64,000 bases of DNA from Planococcus beigongshangi (GTDB taxonomy: Bacteria > Bacillota > Bacilli > Bacillales_A > Planococcaceae). This document shows, piece after piece, positions 7,678 to 17,044 of this stretch; the stretch's first letter is position 1, and every line of letters starts with the position of its first letter. The notes beneath the pieces are model-generated. The model was given only the letters and a program-made list of their open reading frames with translations, searched no databases and was not told the DNA's origin. The DNA is taken from positions 62,367 to 126,366 of the forward strand of contig NZ_JADHDU010000003.1 of NCBI RefSeq assembly GCF_016820495.1, written 5' to 3'. The translations under genes and the position numbers were made by a program.

Positions 7678-8486
7678 CGATTGCGGGGTCGGATTCCGGC
7701 GGCGGAGCGGGCATACAGGCGGATATCAAGACATTCCAGGAGCTCGGTGTTTTCGGGACATCGGCCATTACAGCGGTAACGGCGCAGAATACATGCGGCG
7801 TATACGGCGTTTACCCGATGCCTGCCGGAGCGGTGAAAGCGCAAATTGATGCAATTGGTTCGGATTTTGCTATTGCGGCCGTGAAAACGGGAATGCTCTT
7901 TGACGCTGAAATCATCGCTGAAACGGCGGCCGGAATCGAAAGACACGATTGGCGTAAGCTAGTAGTGGATCCGGTGATGATCGCAAAAGGCGGCGCAACG
8001 TTGCTGCAGGAAGAAGCACTCGAGGCAATGCGAACATTATTATTGCCGTTGTCAGCGGTCATCACGCCGAATATCCCGGAAGCGGAAATGCTGAGCGGCA
8101 TGGAAATCCATAATTCGGCAGACCGGAAAAAAGCGGCGGAACAGATTCTCGCTTTTGGCGCGAAAGCCGTCGTCATCAAAGGGGGGCATGCCGACAATCC
8201 GCTGATTGCGGAAGATTATTGTCTCGATCAGAATGGTGAATCATTTGTGCTGCGTTCTGCGCGCATCCATACACAGCAGACGCACGGCACCGGCTGCACA
8301 TTTTCCGCTGCTTTGGCCGCTGAATTGGCTAAAGGGCGAGCATTGCCGGAAGCTCTGGTGACGGCAAAACGTTTTATCCAGGCGGCGCTGACGCATCAAT
8401 TGCACATCGGGGCAGGGCACGGCCCGACAAACCACGCAGCTTTTCGTCAATTTGCAACGGAAGGGGATGTACAGGTTGTTCAATAA
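7653..8486 (+). CDS. thiD: Hydroxymethylpyrimidine / phosphomethylpyrimidine kinase
   Basis: A 277-residue ribokinase-fold enzyme that phosphorylates HMP twice to give HMP-PP, the pyrimidine substrate of ThiE. TIAGSDSGGGAGIQADIKTF at the N-terminus and THGTGCTFSAALAAELA (anion hole and catalytic Asp/Cys region) are diagnostic. The start is GTG 7653 with AAAGGAG ten bases upstream, inside the end of thiM. The end overlaps the start of thiE. Confidence 0.95.
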   Translation: MAAIKQVLTIAGSDSGGGAGIQADIKTFQELGVFGTSAITAVTAQNTCGVYGVYPMPAGAVKAQIDAIGSDFAIAAVKTGMLFDAEIIAETAAGIERHDWRKLVVDPVMIAKGGATLLQEEALEAMRTLLLPLSAVITPNIPEAEMLSGMEIHNSADRKKAAEQILAFGAKAVVIKGGHADNPLIAEDYCLDQNGESFVLRSARIHTQQTHGTGCTFSAALAAELAKGRALPEALVTAKRFIQAALTHQLHIGAGHGPTNHAAFRQFATEGDVQVVQ

Positions 8487-9120
8487 ACCCTCAGTTTATT
8501 TCATCATGGGCACACAGAATGCTTCAGGGAAAGATCCTTTAACGGTATTGAAAGAAGCTCTGCGGGGAGGCATCACTCATTTCCAGCTTCGCGAAAAAGG
8601 TGCGGGAGCTCTACAGGGGCAAGAGCTACTGGAATTCGCAAAGAATTGCCAGGAATTATGCAGGCAGTATAAAGTTCCTTTCCTAATCAATGACGATGTC
8701 GACTTGGCGCTCGCAATCGATGCTGACGGTATCCATATCGGACAGGATGATATGGATGGCGGCCAGGCGAGAGCATTGGTCGGCAAAGAAAAGCTGCTCG
8801 GTGTTTCTGTGCATTCGTTGAAAGAAGCGGAAATTGCGATTGAAGCGGGAGCGGATTATCTGGGGATGGGCCCGGTTTACGGCACCCGTTCGAAAGCGGA
8901 CGCCAAACAGCCGGCTGGAACAGCGGGCATCAAAGAAGTCATCAGCCATTTTCCTGAAGTGCCGATCTTCGGAATCGGCGGAATCACGCCGCAAAATGCC
9001 GGAGCTGTGTGGCATGCCGGCGCATGCGGTGTTGCCGTCATTTCGGCGCTGTCGGAGGCGGAGGATATCGCGCGGCAAATCGCCAATTTCAAAAATTCGT
9101 ATACAGGGGTAATGATATGA
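8476..9120 (+). CDS. thiE: Thiamine-phosphate synthase
   Basis: Joins HMP-PP and thiazole phosphate to thiamine phosphate. The TIM-barrel motifs are clear: FQLREKG near the N-terminus, FLINDDVDLALAIDADGIHIGQDD, and GADYLGMGPVYGTRSKADA for pyrophosphate binding; GIGGITPQNA follows. The start is most likely TTG 8476, nine bases after GGAAGGGG; ATG 8467 is in frame but abuts the same SD. It overlaps thiD by 11 bases and thiW by the ATGA junction. Confidence 0.94.
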   Translation: MFNKPSVYFIMGTQNASGKDPLTVLKEALRGGITHFQLREKGAGALQGQELLEFAKNCQELCRQYKVPFLINDDVDLALAIDADGIHIGQDDMDGGQARALVGKEKLLGVSVHSLKEAEIAIEAGADYLGMGPVYGTRSKADAKQPAGTAGIKEVISHFPEVPIFGIGGITPQNAGAVWHAGACGVAVISALSEAEDIARQIANFKNSYTGVMI

Positions 9121-9605
9121 ATACGAAGAGACTGGTCATTATGTCGATGTTTGTCGCGCTCGCAGTTGCGGGCTCAGCGTTTGTGTCGTTTCCCGCAGGA
9201 ATCGCACGCGCCTATCCGATTCAGCATGCGCTTAATGTTATATCAGCGGTGGTTTTCGGTCCAATTCCTGCCGTAACGATAGCCTTTGTCACCGGCATCG
9301 TGCGGGTGATTACCGGAACCGGTTCACTGCTCGCTTTTCCCGGCGGCATGATCGGCGCATTGCTTGCCGGTCTCATGTATAAAATGTCGGGGCGCGTCAG
9401 CTTTGCCGCTGCTGGGGAAATCATCGGGACCGGTATCATTGCATCACTGGTGGCGGTGCCGTATGCCAAATTGCTGATGGGCACTGAAACCGCAGCATTT
9501 TTCTTCATGCCGCCATTTCTGGCGTCGAGTGTCAGCGGTGCCATATTGGGTGTGGTGCTGGTTTATAGGTTGGAAAAAACCAAAGTCAGGAAATTATTGT
9601 ATTAA
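9117..9605 (+). CDS. thiW: ThiW, ECF-type S-component for thiamine precursor uptake
   Basis: A 162-residue membrane protein with about five helices, matching ThiW, the predicted hydroxyethylthiazole-specific S-component of ECF transporters. It begins MNTKRLVIMSMFVALAVAG and continues with ARAYPIQHALNVISAVVFGP. Its place as last gene of a TPP-controlled thiM-thiE operon supports thiazole uptake, with the imported substrate passed to ThiM. It starts within the ATGA overlapping the thiE stop. No terminator lies between its stop and the repeat array; the next one is at 9754. Confidence 0.88.
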   Translation: MNTKRLVIMSMFVALAVAGSAFVSFPAGIARAYPIQHALNVISAVVFGPIPAVTIAFVTGIVRVITGTGSLLAFPGGMIGALLAGLMYKMSGRVSFAAAGEIIGTGIIASLVAVPYAKLLMGTETAAFFFMPPFLASSVSGAILGVVLVYRLEKTKVRKLLY

Positions 9606-9644
9606 AAAATGGATGGGTGCGGAATAGAGAGGCGCAATATGAGT

Positions 9645-9745
9645 TTACGCGCGATTAAAATGATTTGTGCGCGATTAGAAAATCTTATGCGCGATTAAAT
9701 GAAAATACGCGCGATTAGAAAAAGTTATGCGCGTTCCGCAAAAAT
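9645..9745 (+). repeat. Array of exact 20-bp units, GCGCGATTA type (array C)
   Basis: Cores GCGATTA begin at 9651, 9671, 9691 and 9711, and the closing variant GCGTTCCGCA at 9731: four spacings of exactly 20. Seven or eight bases between cores differ. The array lies in the 3' region of thiW before the shared terminator. Confidence 0.85.
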
Positions 9746-9753
9746 CACTCGAA

Positions 9754-9790
9754 AAAAGAGCTTGAGCGGAATCCCGCTCAAGCTCTTCTG
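9754..9790. terminator. Bidirectional terminator between thiW and pgeF
   Basis: A 14-bp inverted repeat (AAGAGCTTGAGCGG / CCGCTCAAGCTCTT) with a 3-nt loop is preceded by A6 and overlaps the pgeF stop codon. It can end both convergent units. Confidence 0.8.
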
Positions 9791-10539
9791 ACGATAAAGC
9801 CCATATGTCTGCCAGCACGTTTGTCTTCCCGGTAGGAAAAACCGTCGGGGTTCATGAATGTGCATGTGCGGTCGATTGAAATGTGGCCGCTCGGGATACC
9901 CGCGAGTTCACATTGCCTTTTGACGGTCAGCTGACTATCGATATGGTATTTACCTGTGGAATCTTTGTAATACATAAAATCGTCTGCGTAGCCAAGCGCC
10001 TTGAATTTCAAATAGACATCTCTGTCGACCTCGAATTTTTCCTGGCTGAGAGCCGCACCGATATGGACATGGAAATCTTCAGGGCGACAGTTTTCTTCGT
10101 TTTTCAGATGATTGAAAAGCTTTAACGTGACTTCTTTGACAGTGCCTTGCCAGCCGGAATGGACGGCGCCGATGAGTCCTTTTGTTTCATTGTATAAAAG
10201 GACCGGAACGCAATCGGCAGCAAATGCAGCCAGTAAAATATTCGGTTCAAAAGTGTAGAGCGCGTCCGTATCCGCCACCGCATGCTCGATATCCGTTGAA
10301 CCACGGCCTTTCTCATCCTTTTCCACTCGGTAAAAGTTCGCGCTGTGCGTCTGGTTGGCGCAGACGAAATCAGTCAGTCGGATGCGGAGGTAATCGGCCA
10401 GCTTCCGGCGGTTTTCCACGATCAGCGAAGTATTTTCGCAGGCGTGGAGCGCCATATTATTGCTTTCAAAAGACTGTGCGTCTTTCATCGTGATTCCGGC
10501 TGTCAGATTCGCCGAATTGACATAGAGTTTTGTTTTCAT
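9778..10539 (-). CDS. pgeF: Peptidoglycan editing factor / laccase-domain protein (YlmD type)
   Basis: A 253-residue member of the YfiH/YlmD family (polyphenol oxidase fold). Members hydrolyse or oxidise purine nucleosides in vitro, and the E. coli homologue edits the peptidoglycan precursor stem peptide. Metal-binding motifs are FAADCVPVLLY and AVHSGWQGT; the conserved QTHS (CANQTHSAN) is present. The start at 10539 is preferred over longer readings because AGGTG lies about eight bases upstream. In Bacillus ylmD sits by the division genes; here it stands alone. Confidence 0.88.
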   Translation of the reverse strand: MKTKLYVNSANLTAGITMKDAQSFESNNMALHACENTSLIVENRRKLADYLRIRLTDFVCANQTHSANFYRVEKDEKGRGSTDIEHAVADTDALYTFEPNILLAAFAADCVPVLLYNETKGLIGAVHSGWQGTVKEVTLKLFNHLKNEENCRPEDFHVHIGAALSQEKFEVDRDVYLKFKALGYADDFMYYKDSTGKYHIDSQLTVKRQCELAGIPSGHISIDRTCTFMNPDGFSYREDKRAGRHMGFIVRRA

Positions 10540-10659
10540 ATCATCATCACCTGTCTCTACTATATAAGAGCTGGATTTTAATGTATAGGAAAACACAGAA
10601 AAAGGAGGGCATGGCGCCTTCCTTTTTCTTATACGCATAATGATGAATTGCCGGCATTG

Positions 10660-11367
10660 TCACTGGTGCATCCTTTTCACCGGTTCCAGCATGAATACGA
10701 TATAGCTGATATCCTCGTTGAAATTCCAATCAAGGAAAATCTCGATGACATTGCGCCCTAAAACCTTTTCAGGCTGGGCTTCGAGCAATAACTTGCGTTC
10801 CAGTGGACGTTTCACGAGTTTAAGGATTTCCGTATAGCCTTCAGCTATTAAGGCGTTCTCGATGCCAACCAGAATTTTCGATTTTTGGATGAGGATCGTC
10901 CGGTCATCCAGCCAAAAGCTTTGCAGTGAGCCGGGTTTCTTTTCCGCTTTTTCACTGGCATTGACTATTTTCTGGTCGAAGGCGTTTTGATCGATATGAC
11001 CGGGCCAGTCAAAATCTGCTTCCCTGACCTTGTCATCTGATACGCCGATCAGCAAACCTGTTTCTTTCTCGAGATCCCAGTCTGCGTAGAATTCCCGGAT
11101 ATTCAATTTCGCGATGCGCTGGAGATTTTGCTTTATATCGTCTTTCAGTTCATTGACCAGCAAATCCCTTGTTTCCAATACACGTTTCCATTCATTCTGT
11201 TTCAGGAGCACGGCTTCCATTGGCGCAACGAATCCACGGAAGTGGATAACGATATAAGGCTTTTGGATGGAGACAAAAACTGATGTGGGACCTTTCCCGA
11301 AATGGCTCCGCAGCAGCATGGATATATAGCCGCCAATTTCAGATTGGACCGTTTTTTCTTTCGTCAT
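10660..11367 (-). CDS. DUF2294-family protein (two-repeat)
   Basis: A 235-residue soluble protein with two similar halves, residues ~5-110 and ~140-232. Each half ends in an acidic strand of the form (N)IREFYADWDLEKETGLLIGV or IEIFLDWNFNEDISYIVFML. This is the DUF2294 pattern. Function is unknown. It lies 63 bp upstream of a broken paralogue with the same domain order, so the two arose by tandem duplication. No membrane segment or signal peptide is visible. Confidence 0.75.
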   Translation of the reverse strand: MTKEKTVQSEIGGYISMLLRSHFGKGPTSVFVSIQKPYIVIHFRGFVAPMEAVLLKQNEWKRVLETRDLLVNELKDDIKQNLQRIAKLNIREFYADWDLEKETGLLIGVSDDKVREADFDWPGHIDQNAFDQKIVNASEKAEKKPGSLQSFWLDDRTILIQKSKILVGIENALIAEGYTEILKLVKRPLERKLLLEAQPEKVLGRNVIEIFLDWNFNEDISYIVFMLEPVKRMHQ

Positions 11368-11430
11368 GGGGATTCTCCCCCTTCCTGTAAGACCGTGGCA
11401 TGTGAAGGCAGAATCTGCATGCCCGGCAGC

Positions 11431-12126
11431 TCATTCGTCTTTTTTCATCATCAGGACCATATAGCCTTTGTCCGCTTCGAAATCCCAATCGACATATAAG
11501 TTACGGATCGTCCGTTGCAAGTAGGTTTCGAGGTTGAACAATTTGATGATGCGGTGTTCCAATGGACGCTTTGCCAGTCGTAATTCTTCCCTGATGCCGT
11601 TTTCAATCAGCTTTTTTTCAATATCGATGAGAATGCCGTGGCGTTCAATGACCAGTAACTCATCTTCCAGCCAAAAATAATTGATCCGATCAGGCAATTT
11701 TTGTGTCCGCTGACTGTTTAATTTAATGATTTCATCGACCGCTTCGGCATCTGTTTCGGCTGGCTACTTGAAATCCGCCGATGAAATTTCCTGGTCCGTA
11801 ACGGCGAGCAGCATCCCGCTTTCGTTTTCCAGGTTCCAGTCGGCATAGAATTCAACGATTTTTTGGTGGGTGATATTTTCGAATCCGGAGATGAAATCGG
11901 TCTTAATGGATTGCATCAATAGATCACGGGTTTCCATAACATAGGTGGTTTTATTTTTTTGCAGCAGAAGTTTTTCAGCAGGCATCAAAAATCCTTGGAG
12001 GTGGATGAGGGTGAAGGGAGGTTTGTTGAATACTTCAAGGGAGGCCGGGCTTTCGCCAAAATGCTCAGTAAGGAAATCGCCGGTAAATCGAATTACATCA
12101 TTTGTGAAATCAACACTTTCTTCCAT
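11431..12126 (-). pseudogene. DUF2294 paralogue interrupted by an in-frame amber codon
   Basis: The reading frame from ATG 12126 (AAGGAG eight bases upstream) runs to a TAG at 11766-11764 and then continues open in the same frame to 11431. The first part ends AVTDQEISSADFK; after the TAG the text continues PAETDAEAVDEIIKLN and then FWLEDELLVIERHG, matching the second half of the intact paralogue. The paralogue reads DFDWPGH at this point, so one G-to-A change from TGG (Trp) to TAG explains the break. Either the gene is recently inactivated, it makes two half-proteins, or this is a sequencing error. Confidence 0.8.
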
Positions 12127-12361
12127 CGGAAACACTCCTTTTTCCTACTAGTGTGACTTGCATTCCATCAAGTATAGGCTTGTTGTCTTTGAATTGCGAG
12201 AAAATTCCGCGATTATAAAAGGGATAATAAGAAATTGATCAAATTGGAAACCTGAAATAAAAAATATAACAATAAACTCCTGGACACAGCATATTATTCC
12301 GGAGCTTTCCTGATAAAATGAAAATTAAAAGGGTGAAATAGAGACGGAAGGAGGGGATCTC

Positions 12362-13477
12362 ATGGAAAAAACGCATCAAGCGGGAATGGATTACGAATTT
12401 TGGGCGAAGAAAATCTTTTATTTCTATGGCTTATTGTCATTGGTTGCCATCGGCGGTCAAGTGGTGGGACTGGCTGTCACGACTTATTATTACGCTGATT
12501 ATACAGAAGAATATATCGTCTTGCGGATGCTCTGGCCGACCGCCTTTATCGTACTTCTCATGCTGGCCTGCTGGTTCCTGGTGGAAATCGTCAAAATCTA
12601 TAGTCCGTCCATTCTCTTTTTTGTGGGAACCCTTCTGGCTGTCTCCATGATTCTCGGCAACCCGACATTGCCTGGACTGCAGATGGTTTTGCTTCTAGCC
12701 ATGGCGATTTCGCTGATTTACCTGGATAAATCCACGCTGACAATCAGCTTTCTGATCAATTTCGCAGCGCTGCTAACGATTTATGTATTCAATGAAGAGA
12801 GTCGCATGGCCATGACACCGTATGAATATTTCAGCTATATATTTATCTTGATCGGCGGTTTTATCGTCTATCTGGCAGTTATCGAAAGAGGGTCAGAAAT
12901 GCTTTCAACGCTGCGCAGTGCAGCGGAAAAAGAAGAAGAATTGATGATTCAGAACCGCGTGATGGAGCAGCTGTCGAAAATGGATGCACTGACGGGGCTC
13001 GATAATCATAAGACATTCCAAACTCAATTGGATGTGCTTGTCCATCAGGCGGAGCACTCCGATATGCAGCTGCACTTGGCGGTTATTGATATCGATAATT
13101 TCAAGAAGATCAACGACAGTTACGGCCACAGCGCCGGGGATGCTGTATTGAAGAGGGTGGCGGCGGTCATCCGGGAAAAAGCTGATACGGGTGATATTGC
13201 TGCCCGTTATGGCGGTGAGGAGTTTGTTGTAATTTTCGTGAATAAAAATTTCGATGAATCACTGAGGACGCTGGAAAACATGCGCCAGTCGATTGCTGAG
13301 CTGGAACATCCGGAGATTCCCGGGGACCGGGTCACAATCAGCGCGGGCCTCCAAAATTATTACAAAGGTTTATCCAAAAGCGATTTCTTCAATAAAGCGG
13401 ATGCTTATTTATACGCGGCCAAACGGAATGGCAAAAATCAGGTTCGGTACAATGACAGCCACGCGCGGAGAAGTTAA
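12362..13477 (+). CDS. Membrane-bound GGDEF diguanylate cyclase
   Basis: A 371-residue protein with six membrane segments in residues ~18-180, a short coiled linker (AAEKEEELMIQNRVMEQLSK) and a GGDEF domain. The signature is RYGGEEF at about 284-288, with DALTGLDNHKTF and IDIDNFKKINDSYGHSAGD upstream, so it should make cyclic di-GMP. The position of the inhibitory I-site (RxxD) reads DTGD, so product inhibition at that site is probably absent. GGAAGGAGGGG precedes the start. An EAL phosphodiesterase lies 23 kb away at 36853. Confidence 0.93.
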   Translation: MEKTHQAGMDYEFWAKKIFYFYGLLSLVAIGGQVVGLAVTTYYYADYTEEYIVLRMLWPTAFIVLLMLACWFLVEIVKIYSPSILFFVGTLLAVSMILGNPTLPGLQMVLLLAMAISLIYLDKSTLTISFLINFAALLTIYVFNEESRMAMTPYEYFSYIFILIGGFIVYLAVIERGSEMLSTLRSAAEKEEELMIQNRVMEQLSKMDALTGLDNHKTFQTQLDVLVHQAEHSDMQLHLAVIDIDNFKKINDSYGHSAGDAVLKRVAAVIREKADTGDIAARYGGEEFVVIFVNKNFDESLRTLENMRQSIAELEHPEIPGDRVTISAGLQNYYKGLSKSDFFNKADAYLYAAKRNGKNQVRYNDSHARRS

Positions 13478-13485
13478 GCGTACGC

Positions 13486-13519
13486 ACCGTTGCCCTTGCC
13501 GGCGAAGCGGTGTTTTTGG
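13486..13519 (+). terminator. Probable terminator after the GGDEF gene
   Basis: An imperfect stem beginning CACCG and ending CGGTG is followed by T5. The internal pairing is weak. Confidence 0.45.
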
Positions 13520-13587
13520 TTGTACCTGCGTATAGAATTGGCGATAATGGAGAATACAAACAAGCATGGACGGGAAAGGGTCATTCG

Positions 13588-16500
13588 ATGAAACTGGCAT
13601 TGAACGAATTTCGGATCAAAAAAATATGCGGCGCAGCAGCTTACAGAAAAGGGAAGGCTTATTTTGACGCGGGTAAAGTCGAATTGCGGCCTGTCAGCGA
13701 AAATGCTTCAGTCATCCGTGCCGAAGTCCGCACAACCGGGAAGTTCGAGGTGTCGGTGCGTGAAGAAACGGATGGCAGCATCCAGGCATCCTGCAGCTGC
13801 CCGCCGGTCGGATTCGTCAGCACCTACTGCCAGCATATCGCAGCGACTCTGCTGGCCATAAACGATCTGCAGCAGCAGGAACTTTTAAAAGCGCAGAAAT
13901 TAATGACATTATTCGGCGACAACAACAGGCGTCCGAGCCGAAAACAGCTGCATTTTGACGACCGTCCGGTGCTGGAGATCAGTTTTTTGGTTCATTCCAT
14001 TGAAGGGGATGACGGACAGCGCTTTTTAGCTGTCCGCTTAAGTGCCGGGATGGACGGTGCAGTTCCGATTCGCAATGCAGGCGCTTTTCTGCAGGCAGTG
14101 GAACAAGGCACGGACTGCCTGATTTCTTCCGAATTGACATATTCCCGGGAAGCTTTCAGTTTTACTCCAGAGACGGACGCAGTGCTGCATGAATTGATGA
14201 AGATCAACGGCACGTTGTCCGGCCGCAGCCGGGTCATCATCCCGGCATCATCCTGGGAGCGGCTGGTCGAATTATTGGCTGAGATTCCATCCGTTAACCT
14301 GGCGCATAAAGGCAGGGTCTACAGGGGGTTGCGTTTTGATGAGGAATTATCACTGGTCTTCCGTTTTGATGAAACGGCAAACGCCGGTTATCTATTGAAA
14401 GCGGAAGGGCTGGAACGCATCACGGTGATGAAATCCTACGGCCTCGTGATAAGCAATGGGATTTTGATGAAACTGCCGCCCGGCGATTGCCGCCGTCTGG
14501 ATGAATTGAAAAGCTTGATGGAAGGGACGGCGGAACTCGAAATAGCACCCGTACAGGCCGTTTATTTCATGGAAAGTGTCATCCCCGGGCTGGAACGTAT
14601 CGGAGAAGTCCATATGTCAGCCGCGATCACCGGACGGCTGGAGGAAACACCGCTTCAGGCAAAGCTGTTTCTCGACCGGATCCGCAACCGGCTGCTTGCC
14701 GGCATCGAATTCCATTACGGGCAATTGGTCATCAATCCATGCGAAGAAGAGGCCGATGAAATTCGCCATTATCCGGGCGTACGCCGGCAGCGCGGCAAAG
14801 AAGAGCAAATCATGGAACTCATGAAGAACAGCCTGTTCACACAGACGGACGGCGGCTTTTACATGCAGGACGAAGAAGGCGAATACGATTTTCTGGTCCA
14901 TACGATTCCGCAGCTTGAAGAGTTGCTTCAGGTGTATGCCACAACCGCTGTGAAAATACGCGTACAAAAAAATTACACAGGCCCGAAAGTGAAGGTGGAG
15001 CTGAAAGAACGGACCGATTGGCTGGCATTCAAACTGGAACCGGGCGAAATCCCGGAAGCTGAAATCCGGTTACTCCTGGCGGCGCTGAAGGAAAAACGCA
15101 AGTATTACCGCATCCCTAACGGTACGTTATTGTCTCTAGAGACGGAAGAATATATCGCTTTGAATGAACTGATGCTGGAACTGGGCAATGAAGAAGCATG
15201 GCACGGCGATGAAATTCGCCTGCCACTCATTCAGGGGCTTCAGCTCGTGGCGTCTCTTGAAGACGGCGAACTGCTCGATCCAGGTGCGGATTTCGCGAAG
15301 CTTTTGCAGAATCTCAGCAATCCGGACGAAACCGGTTTTGAGATTCCGGAAGAGCTTTCAGTCGTCTTGCGCGATTACCAGAAAGCCGGATTCAACTGGC
15401 TGAAGGCATTGGCGAAATATCGCTTCGGCGGCATTCTGGCGGACGATATGGGACTGGGCAAAACTTTGCAGAGCATCGCATTCATCCAGTCGGAACTGCC
15501 GGAAATCCGCCGGCGAAAAACGCCCGTGCTGATCGTCGCTCCGTCGTCGCTGACCTATAACTGGCTGAGTGAATTCGCGAAATTCACCCCGGATATCGAT
15601 GCAGTCATCATTGACGGCCATAAAGCCAAGCGGGCAAAAAGGCTCGCAGACAGTGCGGATGCGGATGTCATCATCACATCGTATCCATCACTGCGTATGG
15701 ACGGCACCCTCTATAAAGGGAAAACATTCCATGCGCTGTTCCTTGACGAAGCGCAGGCGTTTAAAAATCCGGTGACGCAGACAGCAAAAGCGGTGAGAGC
15801 CATCGAGGCGGATCATCGTTTCGCGCTGACCGGCACGCCGATTGAAAATTCGCTGGATGAGTTGTGGTCGATTTTCAACGTCGTGTTTCCGGAATTATTG
15901 CCGAACCGCATGCGTTTTGCCGAGATGCGCCGGACGAACATCGCCAAACGTGTCCGCCCGTTCATCCTACGGCGAGTGAAGCAGGAAGTGCTGAAGGAAT
16001 TGCCCGATAAAGTCGAAACGCTGCAATTTTCCGAACTGTATCCGGCACAGAAGAAATACTACGCGGCGTATCTCGCAGAACTCAAACAGGAAGCGCTGAA
16101 GCATCTCAATAAAGACAGCCTGCAGAAAAATCGCATCAAGATTCTCGCGGGTCTTACCCGGCTGCGCCAATTATGCTGTCATCCTTCCTTATTTGTGGAT
16201 GATTATCAGGGAGGATCGGCGAAATTCGATCAATTGATGGAAATCGTCGAAAGCAGCCGGATGGCGGGACGGCGTGTATTGGTATTTTCACAGTTTACCG
16301 GGATGCTGCAATTGATCGGCAACCGGCTGACCCGTGAAGGCCGTCGGTATTTCTATCTGGACGGCCAGACGCCGCCGCAGGAGCGCGTCGAAATGTGTGA
16401 CCGTTTCAACGGGGGCGAAGGCGACCTGTTCCTGATTTCATTGAAGGCAGGCGGCACCGGGCTTAACCTGACTGGAGCCGATACCGTCATCCTGTATGAT

Positions 16501-16728
16501 CTCTGGTGGAACCCGGCGGTCGAACAGCAGGCGGCCAGCCGCGCGCATCGCATGGGCCAGCAGCACACTGTGCAGGTGATCCGCATGGTTGCGAGAGGTA
16601 CCATCGAAGAAAAGATCACGGAATTGCAGGCGAAGAAACTGGATCTGATCGATGAAGTGATCCAGTCCGGCCAGGAGCCGCTTGCGGCCATGACGGAAGA
16701 GGATATCAGGGAATTGCTGATGATTTAA
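13588..16728 (+). CDS. SWIM zinc-finger SNF2-family helicase
   Basis: A 1046-residue DEAD/SNF2 protein. Near residues 68-84 there is a SWIM zinc finger (CSCPPVGF ... YCQH), followed by a ~500-residue SNF2-associated region, then the two RecA lobes. Walker A reads DDMGLGKT (~residue 622), the DEAH-like box LFLDEAQAF (~718), and motif VI QAASRAHRMGQ (~980). Such proteins translocate on DNA and remodel DNA-bound complexes; Bacillus relatives are not well characterised. The ATG at 13588 has AAAGGG seven bases upstream; the longer reading from 13510 lacks an SD. All catalytic motifs are intact. Confidence 0.92.
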   Translation: MKLALNEFRIKKICGAAAYRKGKAYFDAGKVELRPVSENASVIRAEVRTTGKFEVSVREETDGSIQASCSCPPVGFVSTYCQHIAATLLAINDLQQQELLKAQKLMTLFGDNNRRPSRKQLHFDDRPVLEISFLVHSIEGDDGQRFLAVRLSAGMDGAVPIRNAGAFLQAVEQGTDCLISSELTYSREAFSFTPETDAVLHELMKINGTLSGRSRVIIPASSWERLVELLAEIPSVNLAHKGRVYRGLRFDEELSLVFRFDETANAGYLLKAEGLERITVMKSYGLVISNGILMKLPPGDCRRLDELKSLMEGTAELEIAPVQAVYFMESVIPGLERIGEVHMSAAITGRLEETPLQAKLFLDRIRNRLLAGIEFHYGQLVINPCEEEADEIRHYPGVRRQRGKEEQIMELMKNSLFTQTDGGFYMQDEEGEYDFLVHTIPQLEELLQVYATTAVKIRVQKNYTGPKVKVELKERTDWLAFKLEPGEIPEAEIRLLLAALKEKRKYYRIPNGTLLSLETEEYIALNELMLELGNEEAWHGDEIRLPLIQGLQLVASLEDGELLDPGADFAKLLQNLSNPDETGFEIPEELSVVLRDYQKAGFNWLKALAKYRFGGILADDMGLGKTLQSIAFIQSELPEIRRRKTPVLIVAPSSLTYNWLSEFAKFTPDIDAVIIDGHKAKRAKRLADSADADVIITSYPSLRMDGTLYKGKTFHALFLDEAQAFKNPVTQTAKAVRAIEADHRFALTGTPIENSLDELWSIFNVVFPELLPNRMRFAEMRRTNIAKRVRPFILRRVKQEVLKELPDKVETLQFSELYPAQKKYYAAYLAELKQEALKHLNKDSLQKNRIKILAGLTRLRQLCCHPSLFVDDYQGGSAKFDQLMEIVESSRMAGRRVLVFSQFTGMLQLIGNRLTREGRRYFYLDGQTPPQERVEMCDRFNGGEGDLFLISLKAGGTGLNLTGADTVILYDLWWNPAVEQQAASRAHRMGQQHTVQVIRMVARGTIEEKITELQAKKLDLIDEVIQSGQEPLAAMTEEDIRELLMI

Positions 16729-16759
16729 CCAGTAAACTGAACGAATGGGCTATTAAGGT

Positions 16760-16955
16760 TAGTAAATGATATTCCGCAAACCAGCTCCATATCGCTGGAG
16801 ATTCTTCTGTAACTGGAGAGGACGCCCAAAAGCTAACTCGGACCTTTCGTCCGAGTGGATGCTCAAGGTGATACTAGAACATAAGTAAGTAGCTGGTGCT
16901 TCATGTTCTCTGGAGAAGCAGACTCCAGCGAAGCGGCTTACCGATTATTATTTAT
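16760..16955. repeat. Multi-hairpin intergenic element of unknown type
   Basis: This ~195-bp stretch between the helicase and the Nudix gene has no ORF. It holds stem CTCGGAC / GTCCGAG (16838-16855), an inverted pair AGAACAT / ATGTTCT (16876-16909), and CGCTGGAG near the left end with its reverse complement CTCCAGCG near the right end. These make the element roughly symmetrical, like a small palindromic mobile element or a structured RNA. I see no transposase or target-site duplication. No second copy was noticed in the window. Confidence 0.4.
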
Positions 16956-17044
16956 ACTCCTTCCAAACCCTATTATTAATTGCCAAAAAAGCTTTTAGTC
17001 GATTGGTTTGCTAGAATAGAAGGAAAGAGAACGGGGGTGAAGAT

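Noticed and set aside
12140-12361. Possible regulatory RNA before the GGDEF gene
   Set aside because: AT-rich with a probable -10 (TGATAAAAT) but no conserved structure or GEMM-type motif.
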